Shown in pieces: positions 23,006-34,882 of a DNA stretch of 64,000 nucleotides (its first letter is position 1; the number at the start of each line of letters is the position of its first letter). The notes below the pieces were generated by a model, which saw only the letters and a list, made by a program, of their open reading frames with translations, had not been told where the DNA came from and ran no database searches. This DNA comes from Dimorphilus gyrociliatus (Eukaryota > Annelida > Polychaeta > Dinophilidae). The position numbers were made by a program, and so were the translations under genes. The DNA is taken from contig CAJFCJ010000007.1 in NCBI GenBank assembly GCA_904063045.1, positions 2,611,404 to 2,675,403 of the forward strand, read 5' to 3'.

Positions 23006-23520
23006 TTATGAATGAAAACTTTTTATATAATGTAATTTTTGTTTTTTCCATTCGACGGAGTAGCACACAACACAACTGGCCACAGATATAAGAAAAAACA
23101 AAATTAAAAGCGGTAGACAAACCCCATGACATCTCACTGCAGATGTAAAATTCGATACTATAAATACAACTAATGTTATAAGACCAAAGAAAGATGAAGC
23201 ATAAAAAAGATAGGATGGTCGGAAGCAACAAGTAGTAGACGTCTCATCCTCTTGGTCTTCTTGATAGGTTTCTTCAGAACAAGAATTCTGCTTTATTAAC
23301 ATTATATCTTTACGTTGGCGAGTAGTATGAAACTGTTCTGTGCGCAAGATTTAGGCATTATTAATTGAGTAATCAATTAATTTCCTAGATACTATAACTA
23401 AACAAAGCATTTTTATATGATTAATTAACTTTTACCTTTCAATTTACTGAAGCCTTTACGTAAATTTAGGTTTTTGGCTCTTTTATTTCGTTGGTGAAAC
23501 TCTGAAATGACAGCCTTCTT
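23006..23520 (-). CDS. Small two-TM membrane protein, unknown; N-terminus uncertain
   Basis: A 3' exon (about 23006-23338) and an upstream exon ending at 23436 join in frame across a 97-base intron. The joined product has a basic stretch (KRAKNLNLRKGFSKLK), an acidic QEDQEDE patch, then two hydrophobic helices: LFYASSFFGLITLVVFIVS and LPLLILFFLISVASCVVCY. I do not recognise the family. No ATG is found in frame before an upstream stop near 23577, so another 5' exon or a different start is likely. The start coordinate is approximate. Confidence 0.4.
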
Positions 23521-24011
23521 ACTTTTACGAAAATAATTTTTCTGTTGGTATGGTCTGGTTATTGTCGCTTGAACGCTTTAATTGGAACAAATAGGTGAAG
23601 CTGAGTATAATTTCAAAGCTTTTTACATATATTATTTTTATATCAGGCCGACGTTCAGCGATCCAATTGTTTTATTGTAGAATATAAACATAAACTTACA
23701 TTTATGCAAAATATTCCTTAGTTGCTCAGCGTGAGCTTATGTAGATGAAGAGAGAAAATGAAGGTTACAAAATTAATGTGGGATGTGGGGAAGAGTAATT
23801 AGTAGTAATAATAAATCCTCCCTTAGTCACAGCACTTTTTCAATTTGTCTCCTAGTAAAATCTTCTCTTAATTGTTTCTTTCAATTTCTGTCTTATCTGT
23901 ATGAGAGAATAGTGCAATTAAATGTCACATCTAAAATTTATCCTAACCTATATTCAATTGCTCTTAAAATTCTCTAGATACAGTAAAAAGTTAAAGATAA
24001 ATTTTTGTCTC

Positions 24012-24029
24012 GAACATTCTAGAATGTCC
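24012..24029. promoter_or_regulatory. Consensus heat-shock element
   Basis: The sequence reads GAA-CA-TTC-TA-GAA-TG-TCC: three perfect alternating NGAAN/NTTCN units plus a near-perfect fourth. The central 14 bases are a perfect palindrome. This is the HSF trimer-binding arrangement; function is inferred. Confidence 0.45.
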
Positions 24030-24782
24030 TTGAGATAAAACGGTAAGGTAAAATGTTAGAGAGAAGGCGGAAGAGTAATAAAAAAATTTACTAGATGAAT
24101 AAAATGACTAATTTTTACCTCTTTTCCACTAAGGCTTTCTATTCATTATCTCACGAGCATTACTGCCTCAATCTCTATCGTCAATTTATCTTACTCTATC
24201 GAATGCGAAATCGATTGCTTTTCAACGTTCTCCACAACTACATTAAAATCTCGCTATTACGTTTATGAGTGTAATTTACTATTTCTTCTTTTGCGTATCC
24301 ACCAATAGACATCCAGGTTCTCCTTCTTTAATCTGGGTGTAACTATCAGGTAAATAATCTTCTCCCGCTTGAAGCAAAAGGGTTTGGAATTGTATACCAT
24401 TCTTTTGCTTAATACATTCTATATTGCTTCTATTGCAAAAAAGTCAATATTTCTTTATTTGACAATGATTTACATGAGAATTTGTAAATATTTTATTTAA
24501 TAATAAACCTTTTTAAAGTATAGATATCTATATTTTTTCTCTTTTAAAGTCTTTGGCTTAATTAATATATTGTAAACTGCTATTTTCTTTTTGATACTAT
24601 CATAAATTGATGGAAAAAGAAATAATTTTTTTTTTGGATTATTAAAATCAATATGTTCGATATATCATGAAATATAAGTCATAAAACTTCTGTATTCATT
24701 CATTTGTTCCATAAATCCTCTAGGTATTTTTTGTTGGTTGGACAATAAATTCGTAATGCAAGGGCTTGACGCGCGATCTCGG

Positions 24783-24804
24783 AACCGGTTTCTTAGAACC
24801 GGTT
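24783..24804. promoter_or_regulatory. Paired AACCGGTT palindromes before DHX8
   Basis: Two perfect AACCGGTT octamers (24783-24790 and 24797-24804) are 14 bases apart, about 100 bases before the DHX8 ATG. They match the Grainyhead/CP2 recognition palindrome. Confidence 0.45.
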
Positions 24805-24902
24805 TTAAAATTTTCCGAAACATTGAACGGTTTAGAATTTCGTAATATTCGGAAACGTCTCTGAGCGATACGGCGAAGTATTGTACTTAAATCGCAGTTA
24901 AG

Positions 24903-27900
24903 ATGTCAGACATTGAAAAATTAGAATATCTCTCCTTGGTATCCAAAGTTTGTACAGAGTTGGATAACCATTTGGGACTCAATGACAAAGATGCCGCAGA
25001 ATACATCATACATCTCGCTGATAAACATCAAACTTACGATTCCTTCAAAAAAGCTATTCAAAAATGCCAACCAGATTTGACAGATTCATTTATAGCCAAC
25101 ATTTTAAGATTAATTCAAAAAATGAGACCTCCAAAAGAGAAGAAAAAGAAAAAGGAAAAGAAAAGTTCAAAGAAAGGCTCCTCCAAAGAAGAAGAAAAAA
25201 AGTCCGATTTAGCAATTAAAGCTCAGCTTTTCCCGGGTCTATGCATGCCAAATGATCCATCTGTTCGAACCATGCTCGATGAGGAAATAAAGAAAAAAGA
25301 AGAAGAAGAAAAGATAAAAAAAGAAGAGGAGAGAAAAAATAAAGAGGACTCAAATATTGCCGATACGATGATGGCTGAACTTGAAGAATTAGTTTCTAAT
25401 AGCAGACGGCACGAACGAAAGAGATCGCGATCTAGAGATCGAGGTTCGAGAAGAAGAAGTAGATCAAGAGATAGGGAAAGGCGTAAACGATCTCGAGCAG
25501 ATCTGCCCGAAAATCCAGAAGTTGGCTTGGTCTATGATGGAAGAGTCACAGGAACGACCAAGTTCGGCTGCTTTGTTCAGCTAGAGGGATTAGCCAGGGG
25601 CAGAAAGTTCGAAGGTCTCGTACATATCTCTCAGCTAAGAGCAGGAGGAAGAGTTAATGATGTAACCGAGGTTGTTCAAAGGGGATCAAGAGTCAAAGTG
25701 AAACTCTTAAACAAAATAGGTACAAAACTCAGTCTTTCGATGAAAGATGTTGATCAAGAAACGGGCGAGGATCTAAATCCCAAAACTGCTGAAGTTAGCC
25801 ATAGGAATCCAGATAGACCAATAACGGCTCCTCTTATTCCTGAAATTAACGACAGTGAACCTGGCGCGGCGCGACGCCGAAGAAACATACCTAGTCCTGA
25901 AATGTGGGAATTGAGACAAATGATGTCAGCAGGTGTTGTTGACAAGTCTGAGCTGCCAGACTTTGATGAAGAGACCGGAATTCTACCCAGAGACGACGAC
26001 AACGACGATCAAGATATCGAGGTAGAACTTGTTCAAGAAGAGAGGGCATTTTTAAGGGGTGTAGGGAGACAGAGTGCTGACTTCAGTCCAGTAAAAATAG
26101 TCAAAAATCCTGATGGATCCCTCTCCCAAGCTGCCATGATGCAGAGTGCTTTGCAAAAAGAAAGACGAGAATTGAAACAACAACAGAGAGAATCCGAATC
26201 AGTATCGCAGGCATCGGGTTTTGACAAGAACTGGGTTGATCCACTTCCGGATTCCAATAATACCAACATGTCATCTACGTCTAAAAGTCAATTGGCAGAC
26301 ATGCCCGAATGGAAAAAACATATTACGGGTGGTACAAAAGCCTCCTATGGTAAGAAAGAAAATAAATCTCTTCTTGAACAGCGACAATCTCTACCAATCT
26401 TCAAATTAAAAGACGAATTGATAAAAGCGGTTAATGATAATCAAATTTTAATTGTTATTGGAGAAACAGGAAGTGGGAAAACAACTCAAATTACTCAATA
26501 TCTTGCAGAAGCTGGATATATAACCACGGGGAAAATTGGGTGTACACAACCTAGGAGAGTAGCTGCGATGTCCGTTGCCAAAAGAGTCTCTGAAGAATAT
26601 GGATGTAGATTAGGTCAAGAAGTTGGCTATACTATCAGATTTGAGGATTGTACCTCTCAGGAAACAGTTATTAAGTACATGACGGATGGTATGCTGTTGC
26701 GTGAATGTTTAATTGACTCAGATCTCCAAAATTATTCTGTTATAATGCTTGATGAAGCTCACGAAAGAACTATACACACTGATGTGTTGTTCGGTTTGCT
26801 GAAAACTGCGGTACAGAAAAGACCCTCTCTTAAATTAATAGTAACATCGGCTACACTTGATGCTGTCAAATTTTCACAATATTTTTTCCAATCACCAATT
26901 TTCACAATTCCTGGAAGGACATTTCCCGTGGACATCTTATATACTCGGGAAGCTGAAACGGATTACCTTGATGCTTCAATGATCACAGTAATGCAAATAC
27001 ATTTGACCGAACCTCCTGGAGATATCCTACTCTTCCTTACTGGTCAAGAAGAAATCGATACTGCTTGCGAAGTTCTTTATGAAAGAATGAAGAGTCTCGG
27101 TCCCGAAGTTCCCGATCTTATTATTTTGCCCGTTTATTCCGCTTTACCTTCAGAAATGCAAACTCGAATTTTTGAACCTGCACCACCTGGATCAAGAAAA
27201 GTTGTTATTGCAACAAATATTGCCGAGACATCTCTGACAATTGATGGTATTTTTTATGTTGTTGATCCAGGATTTGTTAAACAAAAAGTTTATAATTCGA
27301 AAAGTGGAATGGATCAACTTATAGTGACTCCGATATCTCAGGCCCAAGCAAAACAGAGAGCTGGAAGAGCTGGAAGAACTGGTCCTGGCAAAACATACAG
27401 ACTGTACACTGAAAGAGCATACAGAGATGAAATGTTGCCAACACCAGTTCCAGAATTACAAAGAACTAATCTAGCATCAACCGTTTTGTCTTTAAAAGCT
27501 ATGGGCATAAATGATTTATTAAACTTTGATTTCATGGATGCGCCTCCTTTGCAAACCCTAGTCTCTGCTCTGGAACAACTACATGCTCTGTCAGCTTTAG
27601 ATGATGAAGGGCTCCTTACCAGATTAGGAAGAAGAATGGCTGAATTTCCTTTGGAACCTATGCTTGCTAAAGTACTGATTATGTCTGTTCAGCTGCATTG
27701 TTCGGACGAAGTATTAACCGTTGTTTCTATGCTTTCTGTTCAAAACATATTCTACAGACCAAAAGATAAACAGGCAGTTGCTGATCAAAAGAAAGCTAAA
27801 TTTCACCAAGCTGAAGGAGATCATTTGACCTTACTGGCTGTTTACAATGCGTGGAAGAACAACAAATTCTCTGCACCTTGGTGTTATGAAAATTTCGTTC

Positions 27901-28379
27901 AGCAGAGAACATTGAAAAGAGCTCAAGATGTAAGAAAACAAATGTTGGGGATTATGGATAGGCATAAATTAGATGTAGTATCATGTGGAAGAGCAACGGC
28001 TAAAGTACAAAAAGCAATTTTATCTGGATTTTTCCGCAATGCTGCTAAGAAAGATCCGCAAGATGGTTATCGGACGGTTGTCGACCAGCAAATCGTTTAT
28101 GTTCATCCGGCTTCAAGTCTCTTTCACAGGCAGCCCGACTGGGTTCTATATCATGAATTGGTGTTAACTACTAAAGAGTATATGAGAGAAGTTATGGCAA
28201 TAGATCCTAAGTGGCTAGTTGAGTTTGCACCAAATTTCTTTAAATTTGGAGATCCGACCAAGTTATCGAAAACCAAGAAAAATCAGAAGATTGAACCATT
28301 GCATAATAAATATGAAGAACCTAACGCGTGGCGTATTTCAAGAGCGTTTAAGAAAGTTCATTGCAAAGTTACATTCTAA
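24903..28379 (+). CDS. DHX8: ATP-dependent RNA helicase DHX8 (PRP22)
   Basis: PRP22 releases spliced mRNA from the spliceosome. One unbroken frame encodes 1158 aa (human 1220) with no intron. Order: N-terminal helical domain, Lys/Glu-rich linker, RS-type stretch (about 170-200), S1 RNA-binding domain (about 205-283), two RecA domains, and the C-terminal winged-helix/OB part. Helicase motifs: [11 protein letters not shown] (about 519), Ia [22 protein letters not shown] (about 617), [37 protein letters not shown] (about 816). The end reads [11 protein letters not shown]. All catalytic residues are kept, so it should be active. Lack of introns is unusual in this window. Confidence 0.97.
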   Translation: MSDIEKLEYLSLVSKVCTELDNHLGLNDKDAAEYIIHLADKHQTYDSFKKAIQKCQPDLTDSFIANILRLIQKMRPPKEKKKKKEKKSSKKGSSKEEEKKSDLAIKAQLFPGLCMPNDPSVRTMLDEEIKKKEEEEKIKKEEERKNKEDSNIADTMMAELEELVSNSRRHERKRSRSRDRGSRRRSRSRDRERRKRSRADLPENPEVGLVYDGRVTGTTKFGCFVQLEGLARGRKFEGLVHISQLRAGGRVNDVTEVVQRGSRVKVKLLNKIGTKLSLSMKDVDQETGEDLNPKTAEVSHRNPDRPITAPLIPEINDSEPGAARRRRNIPSPEMWELRQMMSAGVVDKSELPDFDEETGILPRDDDNDDQDIEVELVQEERAFLRGVGRQSADFSPVKIVKNPDGSLSQAAMMQSALQKERRELKQQQRESESVSQASGFDKNWVDPLPDSNNTNMSSTSKSQLADMPEWKKHITGGTKASYGKKENKSLLEQRQSLPIFKLKDELIKAVNDNQILIVIGETGSGKTTQITQYLAEAGYITTGKIGCTQPRRVAAMSVAKRVSEEYGCRLGQEVGYTIRFEDCTSQETVIKYMTDGMLLRECLIDSDLQNYSVIMLDEAHERTIHTDVLFGLLKTAVQKRPSLKLIVTSATLDAVKFSQYFFQSPIFTIPGRTFPVDILYTREAETDYLDASMITVMQIHLTEPPGDILLFLTGQEEIDTACEVLYERMKSLGPEVPDLIILPVYSALPSEMQTRIFEPAPPGSRKVVIATNIAETSLTIDGIFYVVDPGFVKQKVYNSKSGMDQLIVTPISQAQAKQRAGRAGRTGPGKTYRLYTERAYRDEMLPTPVPELQRTNLASTVLSLKAMGINDLLNFDFMDAPPLQTLVSALEQLHALSALDDEGLLTRLGRRMAEFPLEPMLAKVLIMSVQLHCSDEVLTVVSMLSVQNIFYRPKDKQAVADQKKAKFHQAEGDHLTLLAVYNAWKNNKFSAPWCYENFVQQRTLKRAQDVRKQMLGIMDRHKLDVVSCGRATAKVQKAILSGFFRNAAKKDPQDGYRTVVDQQIVYVHPASSLFHRQPDWVLYHELVLTTKEYMREVMAIDPKWLVEFAPNFFKFGDPTKLSKTKKNQKIEPLHNKYEEPNAWRISRAFKKVHCKVTF

Positions 28380-28568
28380 GAGTTTTTGTGTTTGTTAATG
28401 TAAATTAGTTTTCAAATTTATGTAAATTATCTTTTACCTTGTACATATATAAAAATTTCTAGCTATTCTATTAAATATAATAACATAACGAAGTTATTTA
28501 TTTTTTAAACACTTTTAAAGCTCAGTAATAAAATTGTCAATAATTAGCTTACAATGAAATTCAAACTT

Positions 28569-30088
28569 TTAAGAACTGTAAGCTTTGGCGCTCCTATTAC
28601 TATTGTTATTGAATGAAGGTAGATCGTTGGTATTCTGCAAACAGATTTGACATAATTATAAAGTTAAATTAGATCTATTAAATTTAACAAACCAATTTTG
28701 CAGCCCTCTCACATAGAAGATCATACGCCCAATAATGAATCTAATTTGATAAGATGAAATGAGTTTAATACTACTCTTTTATGCTATTTTTAAACTTACA
28801 GGAAGCTGCTTTGGTATAGCCATTCCTTGAACTCTGTTCAGTTTCCCGTAATCGGAATTAATTTCGTGCACCTGGGTATGAATTTAGGTTCTAGTAAAAA
28901 GTATAGATCCATCTAATTATACTAACGGCTGTTATATTAAATCTAAATATTTGATCTGTTGTGGAGATCAAAGGTCCTCTGCTCATATCTACATGATCTT
29001 TCATTCTATATACTGTAACAGTATTTCCAGAAGTCGATTGAGCTGCTATTTGGTCAACTTGTACTGATTTAAAGCTGAAATTATAGATATAGTATATATT
29101 TTAGCATAATAAACTATTAAAATATACCGATTATCTTCAAACATTCTCGAAGCAATACTTGCATCAACTTCCAATCTTTGGAATTTGATTTTTTCTGAAT
29201 ATAGTTTAGAGACTGCTCTACTTGTGTTTACAAGCTCTACCTGTGTACAATACAAATGATTGATTGAGTGCAAACACTTTAGAAGAACTCACCGAAGATG
29301 GTTTCCATCCATCTATTTTCAAGTCAGCATCATAAACAAAACTACCACTTTGAACTATTTAAGAACATTACACAGTTTTAGCTTTTAGAGAATGTTAATA
29401 TTGTGTACTTACGATTGGGTTTAGGAAAGCTGTGCAACTCAACATAATATTTCTCTTTAAATACAGTCTCCAAAATATGACCTAGAATAAAAGAGCAGGA
29501 TCGCCAAAAAGCCTAAATTCAGCTTTAGATTATAATAGAGAAGATGCTAAATGAAAAGAATACAACCTTATTTACTAATTCTGGCTTTCTATCTTTAAAA
29601 TGCATAAACTTTAATTCACAATCCTCTTCTAGAGGTCTGTGCATATCCCAAGGCCTTCCGTTGACTAAGGCTATGACTGATCTATCGCGAATAAGCTCCG
29701 AAATATCTGTATGACAGCCCTATTTCAAAATGTTATAGATTCTGAATAGATAATCTTACGCATAGCACAATTAAACGGGGTTGATAAATTCTTATTCATC
29801 AACAGAGAAATATTTTCAGATTCTCCTTTATATTCTACATTGATTTTTTGAATTGCCGGGATTACTGACAACTGTCGCTGAAGTTCTTTTTCAAATATGT
29901 CATTGCGCTTCTTCCGAACTTCGGCGTTTGTTAACTGGCTTTGACTATAACCTTGAAAGAAAAAGTTTGTAAACGTCGAATGCTAATAACCAAAAATTAA
30001 CTTGCTAAAATAGCCAATAATTACTTCTCTGAGATATGAAGATTTGTGAAAGTTTCAACGTCCGATAATTAAGAGAAGCTTTTGCCAT
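28569..30088 (-). CDS. MRPL39: Mitochondrial ribosomal protein L39 (mL39)
   Basis: This is a component of the large mitochondrial ribosomal subunit, related to the TGS/editing part of threonyl-tRNA synthetase. Nine short exons give 318 aa (human about 338): 30025-30088, 29760-29951, 29567-29706, 29413-29512, 29293-29354, 29128-29240, 28927-29074, 28800-28871 and 28569-28634. Matches to the family include KRNDIFEKELQRQLS, LLMNKNLSTPFNCAM, SVIALVNGRPWDMHRPL and AFWRSC, and near the end VDMSRGPLISTT. The N-terminus is basic and Ser-rich, as for a mitochondrial presequence. It ends 190 bases from the DHX8 stop, tail to tail. Confidence 0.9.
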
Positions 30089-30444
30089 GTTTAGGAGCAC
30101 ATGAAACTGGGCGATAATATAAGACAAATAGGCTTTATAAAACTTGTTCAGAGTTTCTAGTGTGATCCTTGCAGAAGAACACGTGTTCAGTGGTCACATG
30201 AAAAATACAGATGGTGAATTTGAGTGTAAAACAGGACACCCGGTTATATCATTAAACTGGCATCGGTTTCCTACCCGGTTTTACGTTGTTATCTGTAGAA
30301 AGAACTACTTTACAATTCGAACTTCAAAACTTTAGAATTTGTAGTTTTACAATCGAATGTTTCATATTTTGAGTTCGTTTGTAAAAGTAAAAACTAAAGT
30401 AAACTTTCCAAATAATAAGTAGTTTACTATTTAAAACAGTGAAG
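30089..30444. other. Divergent interval MRPL39 / VWDE-like gene
   Basis: These 356 bases between divergent starts hold two CCCGGTT elements (near 30240 and 30275). A 63-codon open frame (30144-30335) shows no protein character. Confidence 0.35.
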
Positions 30445-32779
30445 ATGAATTTGAAACCAAGTCTTTTAGTTATATTCATCGTTTTGACTTTTCAAGAGTT
30501 TATATCTGTAATTCGTTAAATTTAAAATATACCTAAATCATAAATATTTCATAGTAATCTAGGGAGAAAATATCTGTGATGAGGCTATAATCATAAATGA
30601 TCCACTAGGTAAACGTTGGACTGAATATTCATTAGATGATTCTGCAACAGCTATTGATGATAGACAATATTCGTTCAAATGGATAAGATTTAATAGTACA
30701 GTTGGTCCATATATTGCTGGTTAGTTTTCAGTACTTCATCGATATGTATCGTAAAAACTAAATAACCGAAATAAATAGGATTCTTTCCTGGGAAAAACAA
30801 ATGTGGAACCATTCGACAAATCTGGATAAAAGATGATCCAGCTGAGCAATTTAGTTCAGAAATACTACAAGCTTGTATATCAAACCATATAAATCCGTGC
30901 GCTACGCTTATAGGCATACAAGTATATAATTGTGAATCATTTGTCATATGGAAATTAATGACAGAAATCCCTATTAAAGCTGGAATATGTTTAGGTTCTG
31001 TTTTTGATATTACAGTTCATTTTTAAGGTTTCCTTTGATAGGTGACAGTGTCAAGTGCAAACCTAATGAATGTCAAACCATATTTAGCAAAGATAGTCCA
31101 TGTAAATGTGAGTACTCCTTTTTTTTAGAGAGAAAAATGTCTTTAAAGGACAATTTTTTGCAGCAATCTATTGTTTTGATCTTCCAGTGCATTTAAGTAT
31201 TAGAGCTAACAGTAGTAAGGATGGTGAATCTCTTTTTGAGTGCTACTTCTTGGAAAAAGTACCCTCTCAATTCCTCAGATTCTACGGGCGAGTAGAATGG
31301 ATTATCGATAACAATAAGTGTGATCAATATAGATTTGTAATATAAAAGTCTAAAAAAAGACGTTACATTGTATAGATTTGCCTCAAAACCTGTTCGAATA
31401 GATGAATTTCCAGTTAAGTTAAATAGGCGTGAATTCAAAGCTAGAATAAGGAAGCTAGGAGGATTTGTATGTTAATTTTGTGAGATTATTACAGAAATTT
31501 AATGCTTAGTTTTAGATATCATGTTCATTGTCGCTTTCACGATATCCTAATTTACCTTTTACGGCAACCCCAAGAAAAGAGAGCATTAATTCAATAAGTA
31601 CTGATTTTATTCTACCATCGACGATAGTCGTCAATGAAGAAGCTGAATTTGATTTAAAAATTCATTCTCACCTTCCAATTTTTTGTAAAGAAAACACCAA
31701 CTTATTTTTTCAACTTAAAGATGATTCTATGGCGTCTCAGTGCATGTTTCAAATTTCTTCTACAAAAACTACTAAATTAAGAGATATCCCTATAAGAATA
31801 GGTGAAAATAAAGGGGAAAATGTCAGGCTAGTAACTTTATCTTTGATTATCTCACCTTATACGTGTGATTCAATCTATGAAAATTATCATCTTGATTCAA
31901 TACAAGTCAGTCCTTTTAAAAATTAATATAGATATAATAATTTGATTTACTCATTTAGCCTCTATATTTATGTAACAGATATTTATCGTAGGGAAAAGAG
32001 TAAGGAAATTAGTTCATATGAATCATTGTCAAACTCTTATTACAAGTTCTATAACGAAATTACAAACGTTCAACGGGTTAGACGATTTTTTTATATCCCG
32101 AAATAAAAGCAGTAATCATTGTATTTTGATAACAAAGAATGAAATATGACTTAAAGATGGAAGGAAAATATTACCTCTACGCTAACCACCTTTTACACAC
32201 TCTGGTAAAATTTTAAAATATCTGTTATCTCTTTAAACTATTAATTTACTTTATAGGTAACTGTAAACTTTGTGAAATGCGGAAAAACTGTTTGTTTAAC
32301 ATCAGCAGAGGTACACTATCGAGACAGTGTCATTGTGCTCAGCGTATCAGGTAGAAGCTTAAAAGTAAACAGATTCAAATATAATTCTAGTGAGATAATC
32401 TTTAAACATTCGGTATCGTATTTTCAAGTATGTAAAATAACCTGAAAGTTTAAAAATATAAGAGTATTAATTGAAGAATATCACTTTAACTAAGGCAAAA
32501 TTTCGCTCTGGTTTACTTGTTTTTGGTAATATATATGGATTAGATAATTCGTCCTATTTTACTGTTGAGATTGTTTCATCCCCTTACGATTACAATCAAT
32601 CAATTGGCCTTTGTAACAATTTCAACTATGAATACTATGTGGTCGAAAGTAAGAAACTAGATAAATCTTCTTTACGTTCTGAAGTAGCATATGGTGAACT
32701 AAGAAAAGATTTCTCTGCAAAATTGAATAGTTCATATTCAAGCTGTAAATGTATAGATAAGACGATATATTGTTCGTAA
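30445..32779 (+). CDS. Short VWDE-like secreted protein (D8C, Ig-like and VWD segments)
   Basis: Eleven exons join in frame to 594 aa: 30445-30507, 30563-30719, 30779-30994, 31042-31107, 31164-31317, 31376-31466, 31516-31905, 31979-32111, 32164-32204, 32257-32427 and 32477-32779. A signal peptide (1-21) is followed by a D8C/uromodulin-type domain with CDEAIIINDP, FKWIRF, NKCGT and a Cys pair near IQVYNCESFVIWKL. An Ig-like segment follows, then a VWD-type region (LQTFNGLDDFF, VNFVKCGKTVCL, SIGLCNNFN). This order matches von Willebrand factor D and EGF domain proteins, but the protein stops after VWD with no EGF repeats. Sequence identity is weak; the 52-base intron at 32112-32163 is the least certain junction. 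Confidence 0.7.
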
Positions 32780-32944
32780 ATAGATCTTGAAGACTCATTA
32801 TCATTATTTTTAACCTATATAATATTTATATTTTAAAATAAGCTACATAAGAAAAAGATGTAACTAATAAATAAAGCTACAATAGCTTCAAATGGCTCTT
32901 GAAGGGTATAACAAAGAGAAAGATTTTATATAGCTTTAAGAGTA

Positions 32945-33680
32945 TTATTCAGCTGGGGTGCTAGACTCGTCTATTATGTTCACATGAAATTCCTCTAATT
33001 TTTCATCATCTGGTAATCTATCATTCAATTCCTTCATCAAATGTACAGTTTTTGTCATGTTCATCCTTATCTTTGTAAGTGTCGACCTTTTGAATTAATG
33101 TAAAATAGAGAATGAGACAAAACAGTTATATGAAGCTTACCGTGTGTCACTTATTCTTTGCAATTGCTCTGCGTATTTAGCATACTTTCTCTGTCTTTCC
33201 GTCATTGACATATAGACATTTTGAGCTAGTGAATCGATATCTCTTATTCGTGTATATAAAACATTTTGGTCGAAAACAATAGCTTCCGAGCAAGTTTTTA
33301 AATGTTCCTCGTATCTTGCGGCCATTTTTAGGAGAGACGATTTATCGATCCTTGGCAAGGATGCTGATTCTATGAGAGGAACAAACACTGGAGTTTGATT
33401 TAACATTTTTAATTCTGCATCAGTTTCTGATCTTCTCAGACCATCAGCTACAACGACTATTGACCCTGAGGGGGCAGGAACACTCTTGCTTCTAGATGAA
33501 AGCTTCGATGGTGGTTTTGTGCTATCTGATGGAGAAATAGTGTTTAGAGCTCTGAACGATTTTTGTAAAATTAGTTAAATCACCTGCTCCAATCGGTCTC
33601 TGAAGTGATAATGATGAATGCTTGTATTCATCATCTCTCTGTGATCTAATATCAGACGAAGCACTGTGTTCATTACCCAT
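32945..33680 (-). CDS. BORCS5: BLOC-1-related complex subunit 5 (BORCS5, myrlysin)
   Basis: BORCS5 is the lysosome-anchored subunit of BORC, which recruits ARL8 and kinesin to move lysosomes outward. Three exons (33584-33680, 33141-33549, 32945-33086) give 215 aa (human 196). It starts MGNEHSAS, with Gly2 and Ser6 in the N-myristoylation pattern that tethers the human protein. The conserved core reads VVVADG, PVFVPLI, RYEEHLKTCSEAIVFDQNVL and RQRKYAKYAEQLQRI, then a C-terminal helix ending LPDDEKLEEF. It is tail to tail with the VWDE-like gene, 165 bases apart. Confidence 0.93.
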
Positions 33681-34209
33681 ATCTCTGAGCGATATTAGAA
33701 TATTTTACTCAATAAACTCCTACTCTCCTTCGAAATAATTGTGTTCCATATGTAAACAGGGGAGAAATTAATTCAAAGTTCTTAAACTGAAATTTAATTA
33801 CTATTTAGCTGTATCCAGTAAATAATTTCATAAGATACCAATGAAATCTTCACTATTGTGTTAGGCTCATCCCGAAGGATCTGAACCAGTGGCAGATGAT
33901 AAAGACTAGCGCATAAAGTCTTAATACAATTAGTACAATGTATGTATTTTTTTTTTAAATATGTTCAAAAAGACAACTTTTAAAAAAAATATTAATATTA
34001 TTTTGAAAAATTATTGAAATTTTAGAAAATGTTCTTTTCTTTTTTTCTATAATAATAACAACATAAAAAACTTCTAACTTATTAAAGAAATTTGATAAAT
34101 TTTAGTGATTCCTATTCTGTAAGATTAATTTAAAGTTACCTTAGTTTTGTTTATTTATTAATTATTTGCAAAAAGGTTAAATACGATGAAACAGAGTAAC
34201 ATTTTTTGG
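33681..34209. other. AT-rich intergenic interval
   Basis: These 529 bases between two minus-strand genes contain a 6-bp stem (AAGACT/AGTCTT around 33903-33925) but no coding or tRNA structure. Confidence 0.35.
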
Positions 34210-34882
34210 TTAGAATAAATATATGTCTTGATAAGCTTTACGACGGTAACTGTTAGCTGACGATGCCATTGGAGATAAAATTTTAGACCCTCGTTCAGAA
34301 GTTTTACTTTTTATATTTCTTTTCCTAAATTGATCCTTTTTTAGTATTTGGCCCGTAATATTAGAGAAAATAGTAGTATCCTCAGGGAGATGTTGAGCAA
34401 TTCTTTTATCAATTTCGTTGGCTATCGCCGTAGAAAATGTTGTCGATGTTTTTTGCTGTTTTTTCTCTTCCCTATCAGAAAGATCTTCGTTACATATTTT
34501 CAACAGAGCTAGTAATCCATGATTCTCAGCAATGAGATTTTCTTTATGTGATAAAATATTTTCTTCCTCAAGCTCAAGAAACTCCATTTCTTGTTTATAC
34601 ATTTTAATTGTTAATTCTGAATTTAAAAATTCAGTTCGGCGCTTAATATTTAAATTTATTTAATTAATTAACATCACCACTTTACTAATCTATTTAAAAC
34701 AAAGATCTTGAAACACCTACTGAATATAATTCTTCTGTTGTAGCCCGATAAATAGATTCCAGGGATAGGAAACGTCCCGTTAAATTCGCTATTTCTTTTC
34801 TAAGTGCCCCTACTTCAGCGGAAATAAAGCCTTTAATAGCAATTTGGTCATTTGTGTTGGAATCAATAATTGATCTTCTCAT
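34210..34882 (-). CDS. Small coiled-coil protein, unknown
   Basis: Two exons (34721-34882 and 34210-34641) join in phase 0 across a 79-base intron to give 197 aa. A helical N-terminal half has RKEIANLTGRFLSLESIYRATTEELYS and then FLNSELTIKMYKQEMEFLELEEEN, as in ciliary or basal-body coiled coils. The last 70 aa are basic and Ser-rich. No family is recognised. The ATG at 34882 is the first in frame after the upstream low-complexity stretch. Splice sites GTAGGT and TTAAG are acceptable. Confidence 0.6.

Larger units (their letters stand above)
23600..24902. other. Long intergenic interval upstream of DHX8
   Basis: About 1.3 kb separates the two-TM gene from DHX8. No open frame with protein character was found. 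Two items stand out: a heat-shock-type element at 24012-24029 and paired AACCGGTT palindromes at 24783-24804. Confidence 0.4.

Noticed and set aside
23783-23977. 64-codon open frame upstream of DHX8
   Set aside because: Low-complexity Ser/Leu sequence from AT/CT-rich DNA without splice context or homologous feel.
25754-27535. Antisense open frames inside DHX8
   Set aside because: They mirror the codon pattern of the helicase on the opposite strand; no independent start or motif.
33868-33930. Possible tRNA (GGTTCAGATCC on the minus strand)
   Set aside because: The T-arm does not pair beyond two bases and no acceptor or anticodon stem can be folded.
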